Made by a program: the position numbers and the translations under genes | Shown here: positions 1 to 7,623 of the stretch, one piece after another | How positions within the stretch are numbered: the stretch's first letter is position 1 | How the letters are laid out: each line of letters begins with the position of its first letter | Source of the DNA: CAYWTS01 sp964461265 | GTDB lineage: Bacteria > Bacteroidota > Ignavibacteria > Tepidaquicellales > OLB5 | Direction of reading: 5' to 3' | NCBI GenBank assembly: GCA_964461265.1 | Contig: CAYWTS010000023.1 | Location: forward strand, 1-34,749 | Length of the DNA stretch: 34,749 nt | The notes under the pieces: generated by a model | Seen by the model: only the letters and a program-made list of their open reading frames with translations | Told to the model about the DNA's origin: nothing | Database searches by the model: none

Positions 1-87
1 ACCGAAACAATGCTTGTTAAAGGCATCAATGATAGTAACGAATCAATTACCGGGATGGCTTTTTTATTAACTGCTGACGTGTTTTAA
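1..87 (+). CDS. 3' end of a gene cut by the window edge, possibly radical-SAM protein
   Basis: Frame 1 is open from the first base to a TAA at 85-87 and encodes 28 residues. The stretch TMLVKGINDS resembles the L-[VL]-[KR]-G-[IV]-N-D-S motif found late in several radical-SAM enzymes, where a strand carrying K-G-[IV]-N-D is followed by a helix. The protein ends abruptly after FLLTADVF, so the copy may be C-terminally shortened. With so little sequence the family call is only a suggestion; what is seen directly is an open frame entering from the left. Confidence 0.4.
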   Translation, partial: TETMLVKGINDSNESITGMAFLLTADVF

Positions 88-118
88 AGTAAATGACTGA
101 GTTGTAAATTTGTTATTA

Positions 119-724
119 ATGAGAAACAACATCCGGAGTTATTGCTTAATAATACTTGTTTTAACACTGTTTTTATTTTCTGCCTGTTCATCTTCCAAAA
201 CATCCAAAGAAGAAAACGAAACAACTGAAGAAACCACCGAAGAGCTTTCTGAAGAACAGGGTATGCTGATTATGAATATTGCTAAAGAAGAGCAGGAGAA
301 CGAAATGTATTCACGCACGCATGACAGCACTATACTTTACTGGCTTGACGATAAAGTAATTATCCTCCATAACCAGACAAAATGTAATATTTTTGCTTTG
401 AATGTCTTGTTTAAGGCAGGTTTTAAAACACCATCTACAAATGCGCTTACACGCGACCTTATTGACACTTCCAAATTTAAATTAATATTTCCTGTAGTAG
501 CTATTTCGGAACCGGAATCGGCACGAAAAGGCGATTTGATCGTATGGAACGGACATGTCATTATTTTTGATTATCTAAAAACCATAAAAAACGATTTTTA
601 TGCAGTTGCCTGGTGGGCAGGAACGAGACAAGCCGATAACGGGGATAATATTATCAATAATGTTTGTTACGGGAAGTATAAACTCAGCGGGTATTATGTG
701 ATAAGAAGACCGGTCAAGCGGTAA
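119..724 (+). CDS. lipoprotein with papain-like (NlpC/CHAP-type) peptidase region
   Basis: Probable surface or periplasmic lipoprotein of 201 residues. The ATG at 119 is preferred over the TTG at 110, because it puts Arg-Asn-Asn-Ile-Arg just before the hydrophobic segment. A lipobox-like FSAC places the lipidated Cys at about residue 23. A Thr/Glu-rich linker follows (residues 27-50). The C-terminal half has a Cys in TKCNIFALN (Cys89) and a His in GDLIVWNGHVIIF (His146). This spacing and context match the Cys-His pair of NlpC/P60 and CHAP cell-wall amidases, where the Cys opens a helix and the G-D-x-[IV]-x-W strand precedes the His. A peptidoglycan or amide hydrolase role is inferred; the domain is short and divergent. 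It stands alone, with no partner in a tight operon. Confidence 0.6.
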   Translation: MRNNIRSYCLIILVLTLFLFSACSSSKTSKEENETTEETTEELSEEQGMLIMNIAKEEQENEMYSRTHDSTILYWLDDKVIILHNQTKCNIFALNVLFKAGFKTPSTNALTRDLIDTSKFKLIFPVVAISEPESARKGDLIVWNGHVIIFDYLKTIKNDFYAVAWWAGTRQADNGDNIINNVCYGKYKLSGYYVIRRPVKR

Positions 725-1047
725 TAGGTTACAAGTTACAGGTTACAGATTATAATTTAACGGTTGCGATGAAGAAATGTAAAATGCCTGCCAACATTAA
801 CCTTAGCGCAGATTGGTAAAACGTAAAACTGTAAGTGTCCCTCTATGAGGGCAGTAGGGGGTGAATCATGACAAGTTTAACATCAACAATAAATAGCGAA
901 AAAAGTAAAAGCAAAAATACATTAGTTACTTTTTGACCCCTTTACAAAAGAGGAGTGCAGGGGGGTTGAATAAATATCTATGGACAATGAATTAGCTTAT
1001 TATAGAAATAATATTACAGATTCCCGCTTTCGCGGGAATGGAAAAAA
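725..1047. other. 323-bp intergenic stretch with decayed short repeats
   Basis: No convincing gene. It starts with short near-tandem units (GGTTACA-type, about 726-750). It then has two similar GC-rich dyads: CCCTC-tat-GAGGG near 839-851 followed by a G-run, and CCCCTTT...AGAGGAG...GGGGGG near 937-965. These look like degraded copies of one intergenic dyad element. A perfect stem-loop at 1020-1039 ends the stretch. Confidence 0.5.
1020..1039. repeat. perfect palindromic stem-loop just upstream of the methyltransferase start
   Basis: ATTCCCGCTTTCGCGGGAAT forms an 8-bp stem (1020-1027 with 1032-1039) and a TTTC loop. It ends 8 nt before the ATG at 1048, where a ribosome-binding site would lie. 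No separate Shine-Dalgarno is visible. It could be a dispersed palindromic unit or a translation-controlling hairpin. Confidence 0.7.
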
Positions 1048-2037
1048 ATGAAACCATTTAACACACCACTGGATATACAGGAACTTGCCAATCAATTCCG
1101 GGCAAGCAGGGTATTTCTTACTGCTTATGAGCTTGGAATTTTTACCGCTGTTGGAGATGGAAGTAAAACATCGGAGGAGGTAGCTAAGGAAATAAAAACA
1201 AATCCACGTGCAACCGATAGGTTAATGAATGCACTTGTTGCACTTGGTTTGTTAAATAAAACACATGGTAAATTTTCCAATACCGGGTTAACTGCAAAAC
1301 ATCTTGTAAAAGGCAAACCGGGTTATATGGCGGGACTTTCGCATATAGTAAACCTTTGGGATAACTGGAGCACAATGACCGAATCGGTGAGGCGGGGTAC
1401 TTCTGCATTTATCCGTAAGACTGTTAATGAGAGAGGTGAAGACTGGCTTGAAGCATTTATTGCTGCCATGCATTCGCGCAAACAGCAGGCGGTAATGATT
1501 GCAGAAATGCTGGACTTTACAGACGTTAGCAGTGTCATAGATATTGCCGGCGGCTCGGGGCTGTTTGTAACAGAATTCCTGAGAAGAAAACCCGATATGA
1601 AAGCATTTGTGTTTGATTTGCCTAATGTAATACCGATTACAGAAAAATATATCAGGCAGGAAGGTTTTGAAGGAAAAGTTAAAATGATTACAGGGGATTA
1701 TCTGAAAGATGATTTGGGCTCCGGATATGATATTGCATTTCTATCGGCAATAATACACAGCAACTCGCCTGATGAAAATAAGCTTTTGTTCAGTAAATGT
1801 TATAAAGCATTAAATAAAAACGGTAAGCTGGTGGTTGTTGACTGGATTATGGATGAATCCAGAACCTCCCCTGAAGCAGGTGCAATGTTTGCACTTAACA
1901 TGCTTGTTGCAACCGAAGCAGGCGATACTTATACAGAAAGTGAAGTTAAAAATTGGATGGAAGAAACAGGATTCGGAAGCATTACAAGACAGACGGCAGA
2001 GGGTGGTTTAGGAATTGTAACAGGTGTGAAAAATTAA
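1048..2037 (+). CDS. SAM-dependent O-methyltransferase (plant-type OMT / hydroxyneurosporene family)
   Basis: Cytoplasmic methyltransferase of 329 residues that should transfer the methyl of S-adenosylmethionine to a small hydroxylated substrate. Residues 12-100 form the winged-helix dimerisation domain of O-methyltransferase family 2 (FRASRVFLTAYELGIF, then the SEEVAKEIKTNPRATDRLM helix). The Rossmann methyltransferase domain follows: glycine-rich motif I DIAGGSG at 165-171, acidic FDLP at 189-192, GDYL at 216-219. His237, in the IIHSNSPDE stretch, lies where plant OMTs carry the catalytic base (H-x-W-S-D-E). The length is normal for the family. The substrate cannot be told from sequence: the family includes acetylserotonin, caffeate, carotenoid and bacteriochlorophyll methyltransferases. 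The gene stands alone, preceded by a stem-loop and followed by mobile elements. Confidence 0.85.
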   Translation: MKPFNTPLDIQELANQFRASRVFLTAYELGIFTAVGDGSKTSEEVAKEIKTNPRATDRLMNALVALGLLNKTHGKFSNTGLTAKHLVKGKPGYMAGLSHIVNLWDNWSTMTESVRRGTSAFIRKTVNERGEDWLEAFIAAMHSRKQQAVMIAEMLDFTDVSSVIDIAGGSGLFVTEFLRRKPDMKAFVFDLPNVIPITEKYIRQEGFEGKVKMITGDYLKDDLGSGYDIAFLSAIIHSNSPDENKLLFSKCYKALNKNGKLVVVDWIMDESRTSPEAGAMFALNMLVATEAGDTYTESEVKNWMEETGFGSITRQTAEGGLGIVTGVKN

Positions 2038-2095
2038 CATTTCATAATATTGTTATTAATTTTTTATTTAAAGTAATTATGTTTTTATATTTTTA

Positions 2096-2232
2096 TCAAG
2101 TTGACTGCCTCCATAATAAAAACCGTTAAAACGGTTGTTAAGTGGCATTTTTCCATCAATCCCCGACATGAATGTCGGGGTTACTAAATAATTATAATTA
2201 TTAACTTTACTTGTTTGAACGGTCAACTTGAG
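2096..2232. mobile_element. MITE-like element, copy 1 (137-138 bp)
   Basis: Non-coding element bounded by TCAAGTTGAC at the left and CGGTCAACTTGAG at the right, which are inverted repeats. It is the reverse complement of 12458-12595, with only about two differences (T for C near 2106, A for C near 2210) apart from the missing outermost base. Inside are AACCGTT-aa-AACGGTT, the palindrome CCCCGACATGAATGTCGGGG, and AATAATTATAATTATT. The flanking 9-mers ATATTTTTA (2087-2095) and ATATTTTAA (2233-2241) differ at one position and look like an aged target duplication. It encodes no transposase. Confidence 0.85.
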
Positions 2233-2331
2233 ATATTTTAAATAAGTTTAAATATTACTACTTATGACTACAAAAGAAATAATTTAATAGACTTTCCTGA
2301 AAAACAAAAGTTTGAATACAAAGAAATCGAT

Positions 2332-2460
2332 GGGGCTGTCTCAAAAGTGTTTTTGTATCCGCAGTCTTTATGGCTGCGTTGCAATTTTCTTGCATTATCG
2401 CAACTATGAAAGTTGCGGTTACAGTTTTTTTGCAAGAAAATTGCCTTTTGAGACAGCCCC
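2332..2460. mobile_element. 129-bp nested-palindrome MITE-like element
   Basis: Perfect 16-bp terminal inverted repeats (GGGGCTGTCTCAAAAG at 2332-2347; its complement at 2445-2460). Inside is a perfect 14-bp inverted repeat (GCAATTTTCTTGCA 2381-2394 with 2431-2444), a central hairpin CGCAACT-atgaa-AGTTGCG (2399-2417), and a smaller stem CGCAG/CTGCG (2360-2364 with 2374-2378). GGGGCTGTCTCAAAA termini resemble ends of some IS elements known in Bacteroidota, so a non-autonomous derivative is likely. No direct-repeat target duplication is visible. The open frame across it is a by-product of the repeats. Confidence 0.8.
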
Positions 2461-2882
2461 TTCTTTTACCTTTTGTTAAAGCTTTAAAATTAGAGACAAA
2501 TAAACTAAGAGAATTTTTATCCAAAGAAGGCAATGTTATAAAGATACTGATAAAATGTCAAAATCACGGAACCAATTCGTACATGAAACTATTATATCCA
2601 GTAAAATTGAATTTGATATAATACTTACAGAATTTATTTGCATTATTAAACTATTATCTAGATTAAGAATGTTAATTTCAGAGAAGAATTAAATATGTTT
2701 TTATGTTATATAAGGTTATTACTCTGGGTTTTTTAAAAATTATATTTTACTAAATTCCTAATATATTCAGTTCTCCTCTTTTACATTTTACACCTCTCCA
2801 TTCAAAATTATACTATTTCCATTGTTTCAATTCACTTCGTTGGGTAACTTAGTTTATTAATTATTTTTTCGGTTTAAAATTA
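2461..2882. other. 422-bp AT-rich stretch without a supported gene
   Basis: Mostly AT-rich. A 45-codon ATG frame at 2555-2692 (begins MSKSRNQFVHET) cannot be assigned and may be a gene remnant. Just left of the 129-bp element, 2242-2331 is also open in one frame (...YDYKRNNLIDFPEKQKF...). This suggests an older gene broken up by the two mobile elements. The last 60 bases before asnS are AT-rich, as a promoter would be, but no clear -35/-10 pair stands out. Confidence 0.4.
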
Positions 2883-4223
2883 ATGAAACCACAGTTTTAC
2901 ATTGATAAAATAGCAGATTACGCAGGTAAAGAAGTTACAGTAAAAGGCTGGCTTTATAATATACGCACTGCCGGGAAGCTTATGTTCCCGTGGCTTCGTG
3001 ACGGTACAGGATTTATTCAGTGCGTTGTTTCGCAAAAGGAAGTTTCAGAAAAGGTATGGGAAGATTTTAAAAAACTGACGCAGGAATCCTCGATAATTGT
3101 AACCGGACTTGTAACCAAGCACCCCAAACGTGAGGAATACGAAATACAGGTTAAAGAGCTTGAGATTGTTCAGGTTGCCGGGCCATATCCTATTACACCA
3201 AAAGAACATGGCGTTGAATTCCTTGCCGATAACCGCCATTTGTGGGTGCGTTCACCTAAACAAGTTGCAGTTCTGCGGATACGTGAGGAAATTATAAAAG
3301 CGTGTCGTGATTATATGTATGATAACGGTTTCGTGCTTTTCGATTCACCGATTTTTACACCTAATGCAGTAGAAGGAACTACAACGCTTTTTGCAACCGA
3401 ATATTTCGATTTGGGAGAAGCATACCTTGCACAATCGGGGCAGCTTTATGCCGAGGCAGGTGCTATGGCTTTGGGCAAGGTTTATGATTTCGGTCCTACC
3501 TTTCGTGCCGAAAAATCTAAGACACGAAGGCACTTAACCGAGTTCTGGATGATTGAACCCGAAATGGCTTATTATGATTTGAATGATAACATGGATTTAA
3601 TCGAGGATTTTATAGAATATATTGTTCAGCGTGTATTGAAAATCCGAAGAAAAGAACTTGATACCATTGAACGTAATATTACAAAACTTGAGAATATTAA
3701 GAAACCGTTCCCAAGAATAACTTATACTGAAGCAGTTGAAATATTAAAAAAGAAAAATGTTCCTTTGGTTCGCAAACGTTCTGACGGTACCGAGGAAGAA
3801 ATCCGACCTTTCCCCTGGGGAGAGGATTTCGGTGCGCCGCACGAGGAAGCTATAGTCGAGGATTTCGATAAACCTTTGATGGTTCATCACTGGCCTAAGG
3901 ATGCTAAAGCATTTTACATGAAACGTGAGCCGGAAAACCCCGATATTGCACTCGGTGTTGATGTGCTTGCTCCCGAGGGTTACGGCGAAATAATTGGCGG
4001 CTCGCAAAGGGAAGATAATATGGAAATGCTAATGGAACGTATAAAGGAACATAACCTGCCAGTAGAGCAGTTCCAGTGGTATTTGGATTTAAGACGTTTC
4101 GGTACGGTACCTCATTCGGGATTCGGGATGGGTATAGAAAGATTTGTGGCATGGATTTGCAAGCTTGACCATATAAGGGAAACAATACCATTTCCAAGAA
4201 CGATATACAGAATAAAACCGTAG
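2883..4223 (+). CDS. asnS: asparaginyl-tRNA synthetase
   Basis: Class IIb aminoacyl-tRNA synthetase (446 residues) that charges tRNA-Asn with asparagine in the cytoplasm. The N-terminal OB-fold anticodon-binding domain spans about residues 15-105 (VTVKGWLYNIR, FIQCVVS). The catalytic domain follows, with class II motif 2 at about 207-228 (FRAEKSK...EFWMIEPEMAY) and motif 3 GFGMGIERF at 413-421, ending in IPFPRT. The FRAEKSKTRRHLTEFW signature is typical of the AsnRS and archaeal-type AspRS/AsnRS clade. AspRS is the main alternative, but bacterial AspRS is longer, with an inserted domain that is absent here. ATG start; the next gene begins 3 nt after the stop, so it heads a probable four-gene transcript. 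Confidence 0.9.
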   Translation: MKPQFYIDKIADYAGKEVTVKGWLYNIRTAGKLMFPWLRDGTGFIQCVVSQKEVSEKVWEDFKKLTQESSIIVTGLVTKHPKREEYEIQVKELEIVQVAGPYPITPKEHGVEFLADNRHLWVRSPKQVAVLRIREEIIKACRDYMYDNGFVLFDSPIFTPNAVEGTTTLFATEYFDLGEAYLAQSGQLYAEAGAMALGKVYDFGPTFRAEKSKTRRHLTEFWMIEPEMAYYDLNDNMDLIEDFIEYIVQRVLKIRRKELDTIERNITKLENIKKPFPRITYTEAVEILKKKNVPLVRKRSDGTEEEIRPFPWGEDFGAPHEEAIVEDFDKPLMVHHWPKDAKAFYMKREPENPDIALGVDVLAPEGYGEIIGGSQREDNMEMLMERIKEHNLPVEQFQWYLDLRRFGTVPHSGFGMGIERFVAWICKLDHIRETIPFPRTIYRIKP

Positions 4224-4226
4224 TGT

Positions 4227-4721
4227 ATGGAAACAATTATCATAGACGCATATAACCTGATGCACAAGGTTCCTGAACTAAGATTTCTCCTGGAACAGGA
4301 CCAGGATATTTGCGTGGATACAATGATTCAGAAGCTGAGTTCACACTACTTTGGCAAGGGCATGAAGATAATTCTTGTCTTCGACGGTATGGGAAAAAAC
4401 AAAACACAGCAAAATATAGAAGTTAAGTTTTCAAAAACACAGGTCGGAAATAAGTACGAAAACGCTGATGAGTATATAAAACACCTTATAGAAAGTTCCA
4501 GACATCCGAAGAAAACAAAGATTGTATCGTCCGATAGGGGAATTACATGGTTTGCCAAAGACTGTGGCTGTAAGATACAGTCCGCCGACAGCTTCTGGGG
4601 TGAGGTTAAGGAAAAGCGTATACAGAGAATTGAACAAATCAGAGAGTCGAAGGAAAAGCCGGATTATGTAACCAAAGGTGAAGTGGAATATTTTTTAAGG
4701 GAATTCAGTAAAAGGAAATGA
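4227..4721 (+). CDS. NYN/PIN-fold nuclease-like protein (YacP/Rae1 type)
   Basis: Small (164 residues) NYN-domain protein, a PIN-like fold found in RNA-processing nucleases. The acidic pocket is visible: IIIDAYNLMH near the N-terminus (Asp7, Asn10), ILVFDGMG (Asp53), an ENADEYI helix, and IVSSDRGI with an Asp. Length and motif order agree with the YacP/DUF901 family, whose Bacillus member Rae1 cleaves mRNA on the ribosome. An RNA-cleaving role here is inferred from that family. It starts 3 nt after asnS and overlaps the next start by 4 nt (ATGA), so it is very likely co-translated with both neighbours. Confidence 0.8.
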   Translation: METIIIDAYNLMHKVPELRFLLEQDQDICVDTMIQKLSSHYFGKGMKIILVFDGMGKNKTQQNIEVKFSKTQVGNKYENADEYIKHLIESSRHPKKTKIVSSDRGITWFAKDCGCKIQSADSFWGEVKEKRIQRIEQIRESKEKPDYVTKGEVEYFLREFSKRK

Positions 4722-5650
4722 CAATAATAGAAACAAGTAATCTCAGTAAAATCTACGAATCGAAATTTTCGAAGCAGAAAGTGAATGCTTTGAACAACTT
4801 TACATTTTCGGTTGAGCAGGGCGAAATATTCGGGTTGCTTGGTCCAAACGGTGCCGGTAAAACAACATTAATTAAAATTTTGCTCGGTATTACTTTTCCG
4901 ACAAATGGTTCGGCAAAAATATTCGGTAAGGATGTTAAAACGCACAAGTGGAAAAAACAGGCTGGTTATCTTCCGGAAAATCATAAATTTCCCAATTACC
5001 TTAACGGTGAACAGGTACTTGATTTCTACGGACAGCTTTCAGGTTTTAAAAATGGTTCTGAGCTGCTGAAAAAAATAGACGAAAAGCTTGAACTGATGAA
5101 GCTTACCGAGTGGAGAAAAACTAAAATCAAAAAATATTCAAAGGGCATGATGCAGAAGCTTGGACTTGCTCAGGCATTGCTTAATGAACCGGACTTACTG
5201 TTCCTTGATGAACCCACCGACGGTGTTGACCCTATTGGAAGAAAAGAAATCCGTGATATTTTAACCGGGCTTAAATCACAGGGCAAAACAATTTTTCTCA
5301 ATTCACACCTGCTTTCAGAAGTTGAGATGATTTGCGACCGCATAGCTATACTCAATAAAGGTGACCTAATTAAGGAAGGAAAGGTGGATGATTTAACTAC
5401 AGCTGAGAATTTTTATATAATAGAAACGGATGAAACAATTCCAATTGAAGTAAAGACTAAAATACTCACACTAGACAGCAAAGCAGGCATCGGTGAAAAG
5501 GAAATTAACACAGGTTCGGGTTTGGCCGTATCTAATAAAATTGTGGATGTAATAAGGGAATCGGGCTTAACGCTTAAGAGCCTTCAGCAAAAAACAAGTA
5601 CCTTGGAAGAATTGTTCATTAATGTGATAAAGGAGGATAACACACAGTAA
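4718..5650 (+). CDS. ABC transporter ATP-binding protein
   Basis: ATPase subunit of an ABC-2-type exporter (310 residues). Walker A GPNGAGKT lies at 42-49, the Q-loop region near GYLPE (84-88), and Walker B LLFLDEP at 160-166 with the D-loop GVDP. The H-loop His is at about 197 (NSHLLSE). The signature is YSKGMMQ (140-146) instead of LSGGQ; this variant is common in the CcmA/NatA/NosF-like exporter subgroup and is not a defect. A C-terminal extension of about 80 residues after the ATPase core is usual there too. The stop TAA shares its last base with the ATG of the permease gene (TAATG), a sign of translational coupling. The cargo is unknown. Confidence 0.9.
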   Translation: MTIIETSNLSKIYESKFSKQKVNALNNFTFSVEQGEIFGLLGPNGAGKTTLIKILLGITFPTNGSAKIFGKDVKTHKWKKQAGYLPENHKFPNYLNGEQVLDFYGQLSGFKNGSELLKKIDEKLELMKLTEWRKTKIKKYSKGMMQKLGLAQALLNEPDLLFLDEPTDGVDPIGRKEIRDILTGLKSQGKTIFLNSHLLSEVEMICDRIAILNKGDLIKEGKVDDLTTAENFYIIETDETIPIEVKTKILTLDSKAGIGEKEINTGSGLAVSNKIVDVIRESGLTLKSLQQKTSTLEELFINVIKEDNTQ

Positions 5651-6438
5651 TGTATGCAATAATTAAAAATACCTTCCGTGAGGCAATTGCTAAAAAGATA
5701 TTTATAGGTTATTATATAATTTATACAATTATCATAATCGTTTTTCTGCTTGCCATAAACGTTGACGCAGTAGAGGGGGTTATTACGCTAACCGACGTTC
5801 AGAACACTGTGATGCTTCTGCAGGCAACCATGACATCGGTTTCATATCTTCTTGTGTTGATTTTCTGCATAATTTCCGCTGCTTCGTTTATTCCATCTAT
5901 GGTTGAAAAGGGCAACATTGATTTGCTGATTTCAAAGCCGCTTTCAAGGTTCACAATTTTAATTTCGAAATATCTTGGTGCTGTGCTGTTTGTTGCTGTA
6001 AGCCTTATTTATTTTATCGGTGCTATTTGGCTGATTTTATCTATGAAATCGGGGTTCTGGAATTTTAGCTTCTTGTTTACCATACTAAGCCTAACTATTA
6101 CATTTGCTGTTATGTACAGCATTGTTGTTTTTATCGGACTTACAGCCCAATCCGCTGTTATTGGAATTTTAGTCAATCTCTTCCTGCTTTTCGTTTTATG
6201 CCCGCTGCTGGCAGCAAGAGAAACAATAATATTTTCATTTATAACAAATGAGGTAGTAAGGTTTGTTTTTAATTTTTTCTATTATATTTTTCCTAAACCG
6301 GTTGAGATAAATGAAATTACAGTTCGTCTTATTACCGGTGAACCCGTTACTTCATGGCAGCCGCTGATTACCACTCTGCTGTTCGGTATTGTGATGATGG
6401 CTTATTCGGTTTATTATTTTACGAAAAAAGACTACTAA
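5650..6438 (+). CDS. ABC-2 family transporter permease
   Basis: Integral membrane partner of the preceding ATPase (262 residues). About six hydrophobic helices are visible: residues 18-37, 58-80, 108-128, 138-165, 170-190 and near the C-terminus. The second is followed by the loop EKGNIDLLISKPLSR, characteristic of ABC-2/NosY-type permeases, where the ATPase docks. The length fits a half transporter that works as a homodimer with two copies of the ATPase. The neighbours do not reveal the substrate; a following lipoprotein could be an accessory but is separated by 26 nt and is not of a known ABC type. Confidence 0.85.
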   Translation: MYAIIKNTFREAIAKKIFIGYYIIYTIIIIVFLLAINVDAVEGVITLTDVQNTVMLLQATMTSVSYLLVLIFCIISAASFIPSMVEKGNIDLLISKPLSRFTILISKYLGAVLFVAVSLIYFIGAIWLILSMKSGFWNFSFLFTILSLTITFAVMYSIVVFIGLTAQSAVIGILVNLFLLFVLCPLLAARETIIFSFITNEVVRFVFNFFYYIFPKPVEINEITVRLITGEPVTSWQPLITTLLFGIVMMAYSVYYFTKKDY

Positions 6439-6450
6439 CTTTATTTAATA

Positions 6451-6545
6451 ATTAGTGATTAATAATGTGTAATAGAATTCTAAATCCCAGAAAACTTCTG
6501 TTAATTATTCTTATTGCTAATTGTTCATTACTAATTACTAATTGC
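6451..6545. repeat. degenerate TAATTA/TTGCTAATTGTTCATTAC-type repeat
   Basis: Irregular copies of short AT-rich units (TTAGTGATTAATAATG, GCTAATTGTTCATTAC, TAATTACTAATTGC) run across the intergenic gap and into the start of the next gene. Similar strings are typical intergenic repeats in Bacteroidota/Ignavibacteria genomes. Here they encode the hydrophobic part of a lipoprotein signal peptide. Confidence 0.5.
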
Positions 6546-7535
6546 TCTCGCCGTTTTGAACCTGAGCCGATGCAGTTATCTGTAAGACAGAACCTTGCTT
6601 TGCTCCAAACAGACCCGCAATTTGTGATGTATTTCAATTTTAAGAAAATGAGGGAAACCAGCTTCTGGAAAAAGTATATGTCAGACAGCCTTTTCCGGGC
6701 AGAAAGAAACTTTGGCAGTTTTCTTAATATACTTAAAGAAGCAACAGGAGTTAGTATTTCGGAGGGAATAGACGAATTGTATTTCTCAAATTCATGGATC
6801 GGTGAGAATGCACTTGTGATTAAAGGTGTTTTTGACAGGAGCAGAGTAAAAGAATGCACAGATAAAGATACTGTTTATAAGAAAATCGATTACCCCGGCA
6901 ATATTACTGTTTACCATAATACCGATTTTAACCTGTACTTCTATTTCAAGGATGAGTTTACAGTATGCTTAAGCAATTTTATAAAACAGATTGAAAATAC
7001 ATTTAATGTATCTGATACCTCCGTTAGCGGACTGTTGACCAACAGCGGGGGAATGTATGCCATTGAAAGGATTAAGTATAAAGAAAATCTATGGATGATG
7101 TCGAACCAGAAACTGTTCATACGGGGAATTTTCGAAAACTTTGCTGATGTAGGGAAAAACGGGAGCGGGAAACCGCCTGGGGAGTTTGAAGCGGATACAA
7201 CCTCCGATACTACAGCTTCGGACGATGAGTATGATATTCATTCGATGTATAAGAAGATTGATGCTGCTTCGTTCTCGCTGAAAATGGGCGATGAGTTAAA
7301 ATTTGTTATGCAGAACGAATGTGAAGATGAGGTTTCTGCGTCCGAGCTAAAGAATAAGCTTGAAGGAGTAGTAGCGTTAATTAAACTCTCATCACAGTTT
7401 ACGAAGAAGAAACCGGCAGAGATAATGAAGGTATTTGATAAAATAGATTTCGAAACATTCGGCAAGACAGTAGTTCTCAGTGTTGAAATCACAGGTTCAC
7501 AGGTCGAAGAGCTGAGAAAAGCGAGAATTTTTTAG
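6465..7535 (+). CDS. lipoprotein of unknown function
   Basis: Predicted lipoprotein (356 residues) with a basic start (MCNRILNPRK), a hydrophobic run, and two possible lipoboxes, LIAN-C and LITN-C (Cys at about 20 and 27). The second, followed by Ser-Arg-Arg, is the better cleavage site. The mature part has no family I recognise: mixed alpha/beta character, an acidic Thr/Ser-rich linker near residues 240-260 (EADTTSDTTASDDEYD), and a final segment ending EELRKARIF. Repeated phrases such as QFVMYFNFKKM and ALVIKGVFDRSRV recall proteins with repeated alpha/beta units that monitor periplasmic stress, but this is only an impression. It follows the ABC permease by 26 nt and may be co-transcribed. 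Confidence 0.6.
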   Translation: MCNRILNPRKLLLIILIANCSLLITNCSRRFEPEPMQLSVRQNLALLQTDPQFVMYFNFKKMRETSFWKKYMSDSLFRAERNFGSFLNILKEATGVSISEGIDELYFSNSWIGENALVIKGVFDRSRVKECTDKDTVYKKIDYPGNITVYHNTDFNLYFYFKDEFTVCLSNFIKQIENTFNVSDTSVSGLLTNSGGMYAIERIKYKENLWMMSNQKLFIRGIFENFADVGKNGSGKPPGEFEADTTSDTTASDDEYDIHSMYKKIDAASFSLKMGDELKFVMQNECEDEVSASELKNKLEGVVALIKLSSQFTKKKPAEIMKVFDKIDFETFGKTVVLSVEITGSQVEELRKARIF

Positions 7536-7553
7536 TTATTCGAGCCACACCGG

Positions 7554-7574
7554 GTACTCAAGGGATGTGAGTAC
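7554..7574 (+). terminator. weak stem-loop downstream of the lipoprotein gene
   Basis: GTACTCA (7554-7560) pairs with TGAGTAC (7568-7574), leaving a 7-nt loop. It is followed by T-rich DNA (TTGTTCAATTTGTTTAATTT). The stem is short and AT-balanced, so termination is only possible. It separates the ABC block from the YifB gene. Confidence 0.3.
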
Positions 7575-7623
7575 TTGTTCAATTTGTTTAATTTAGTTTT
7601 AGATTAATTAACTGTCATATAAA

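Noticed and set aside
2370..2621. Open frame of 83 codons starting inside the 129-bp element
   Set aside because: Its first part only translates the palindromic repeats, and the rest is AT-rich with no protein character.
5137..5157. Non-canonical ABC signature YSKGMMQ as a sign of a broken ATPase
   Set aside because: This variant is usual in exporter ATPases of the ABC-2 subgroup, and all other motifs are intact.
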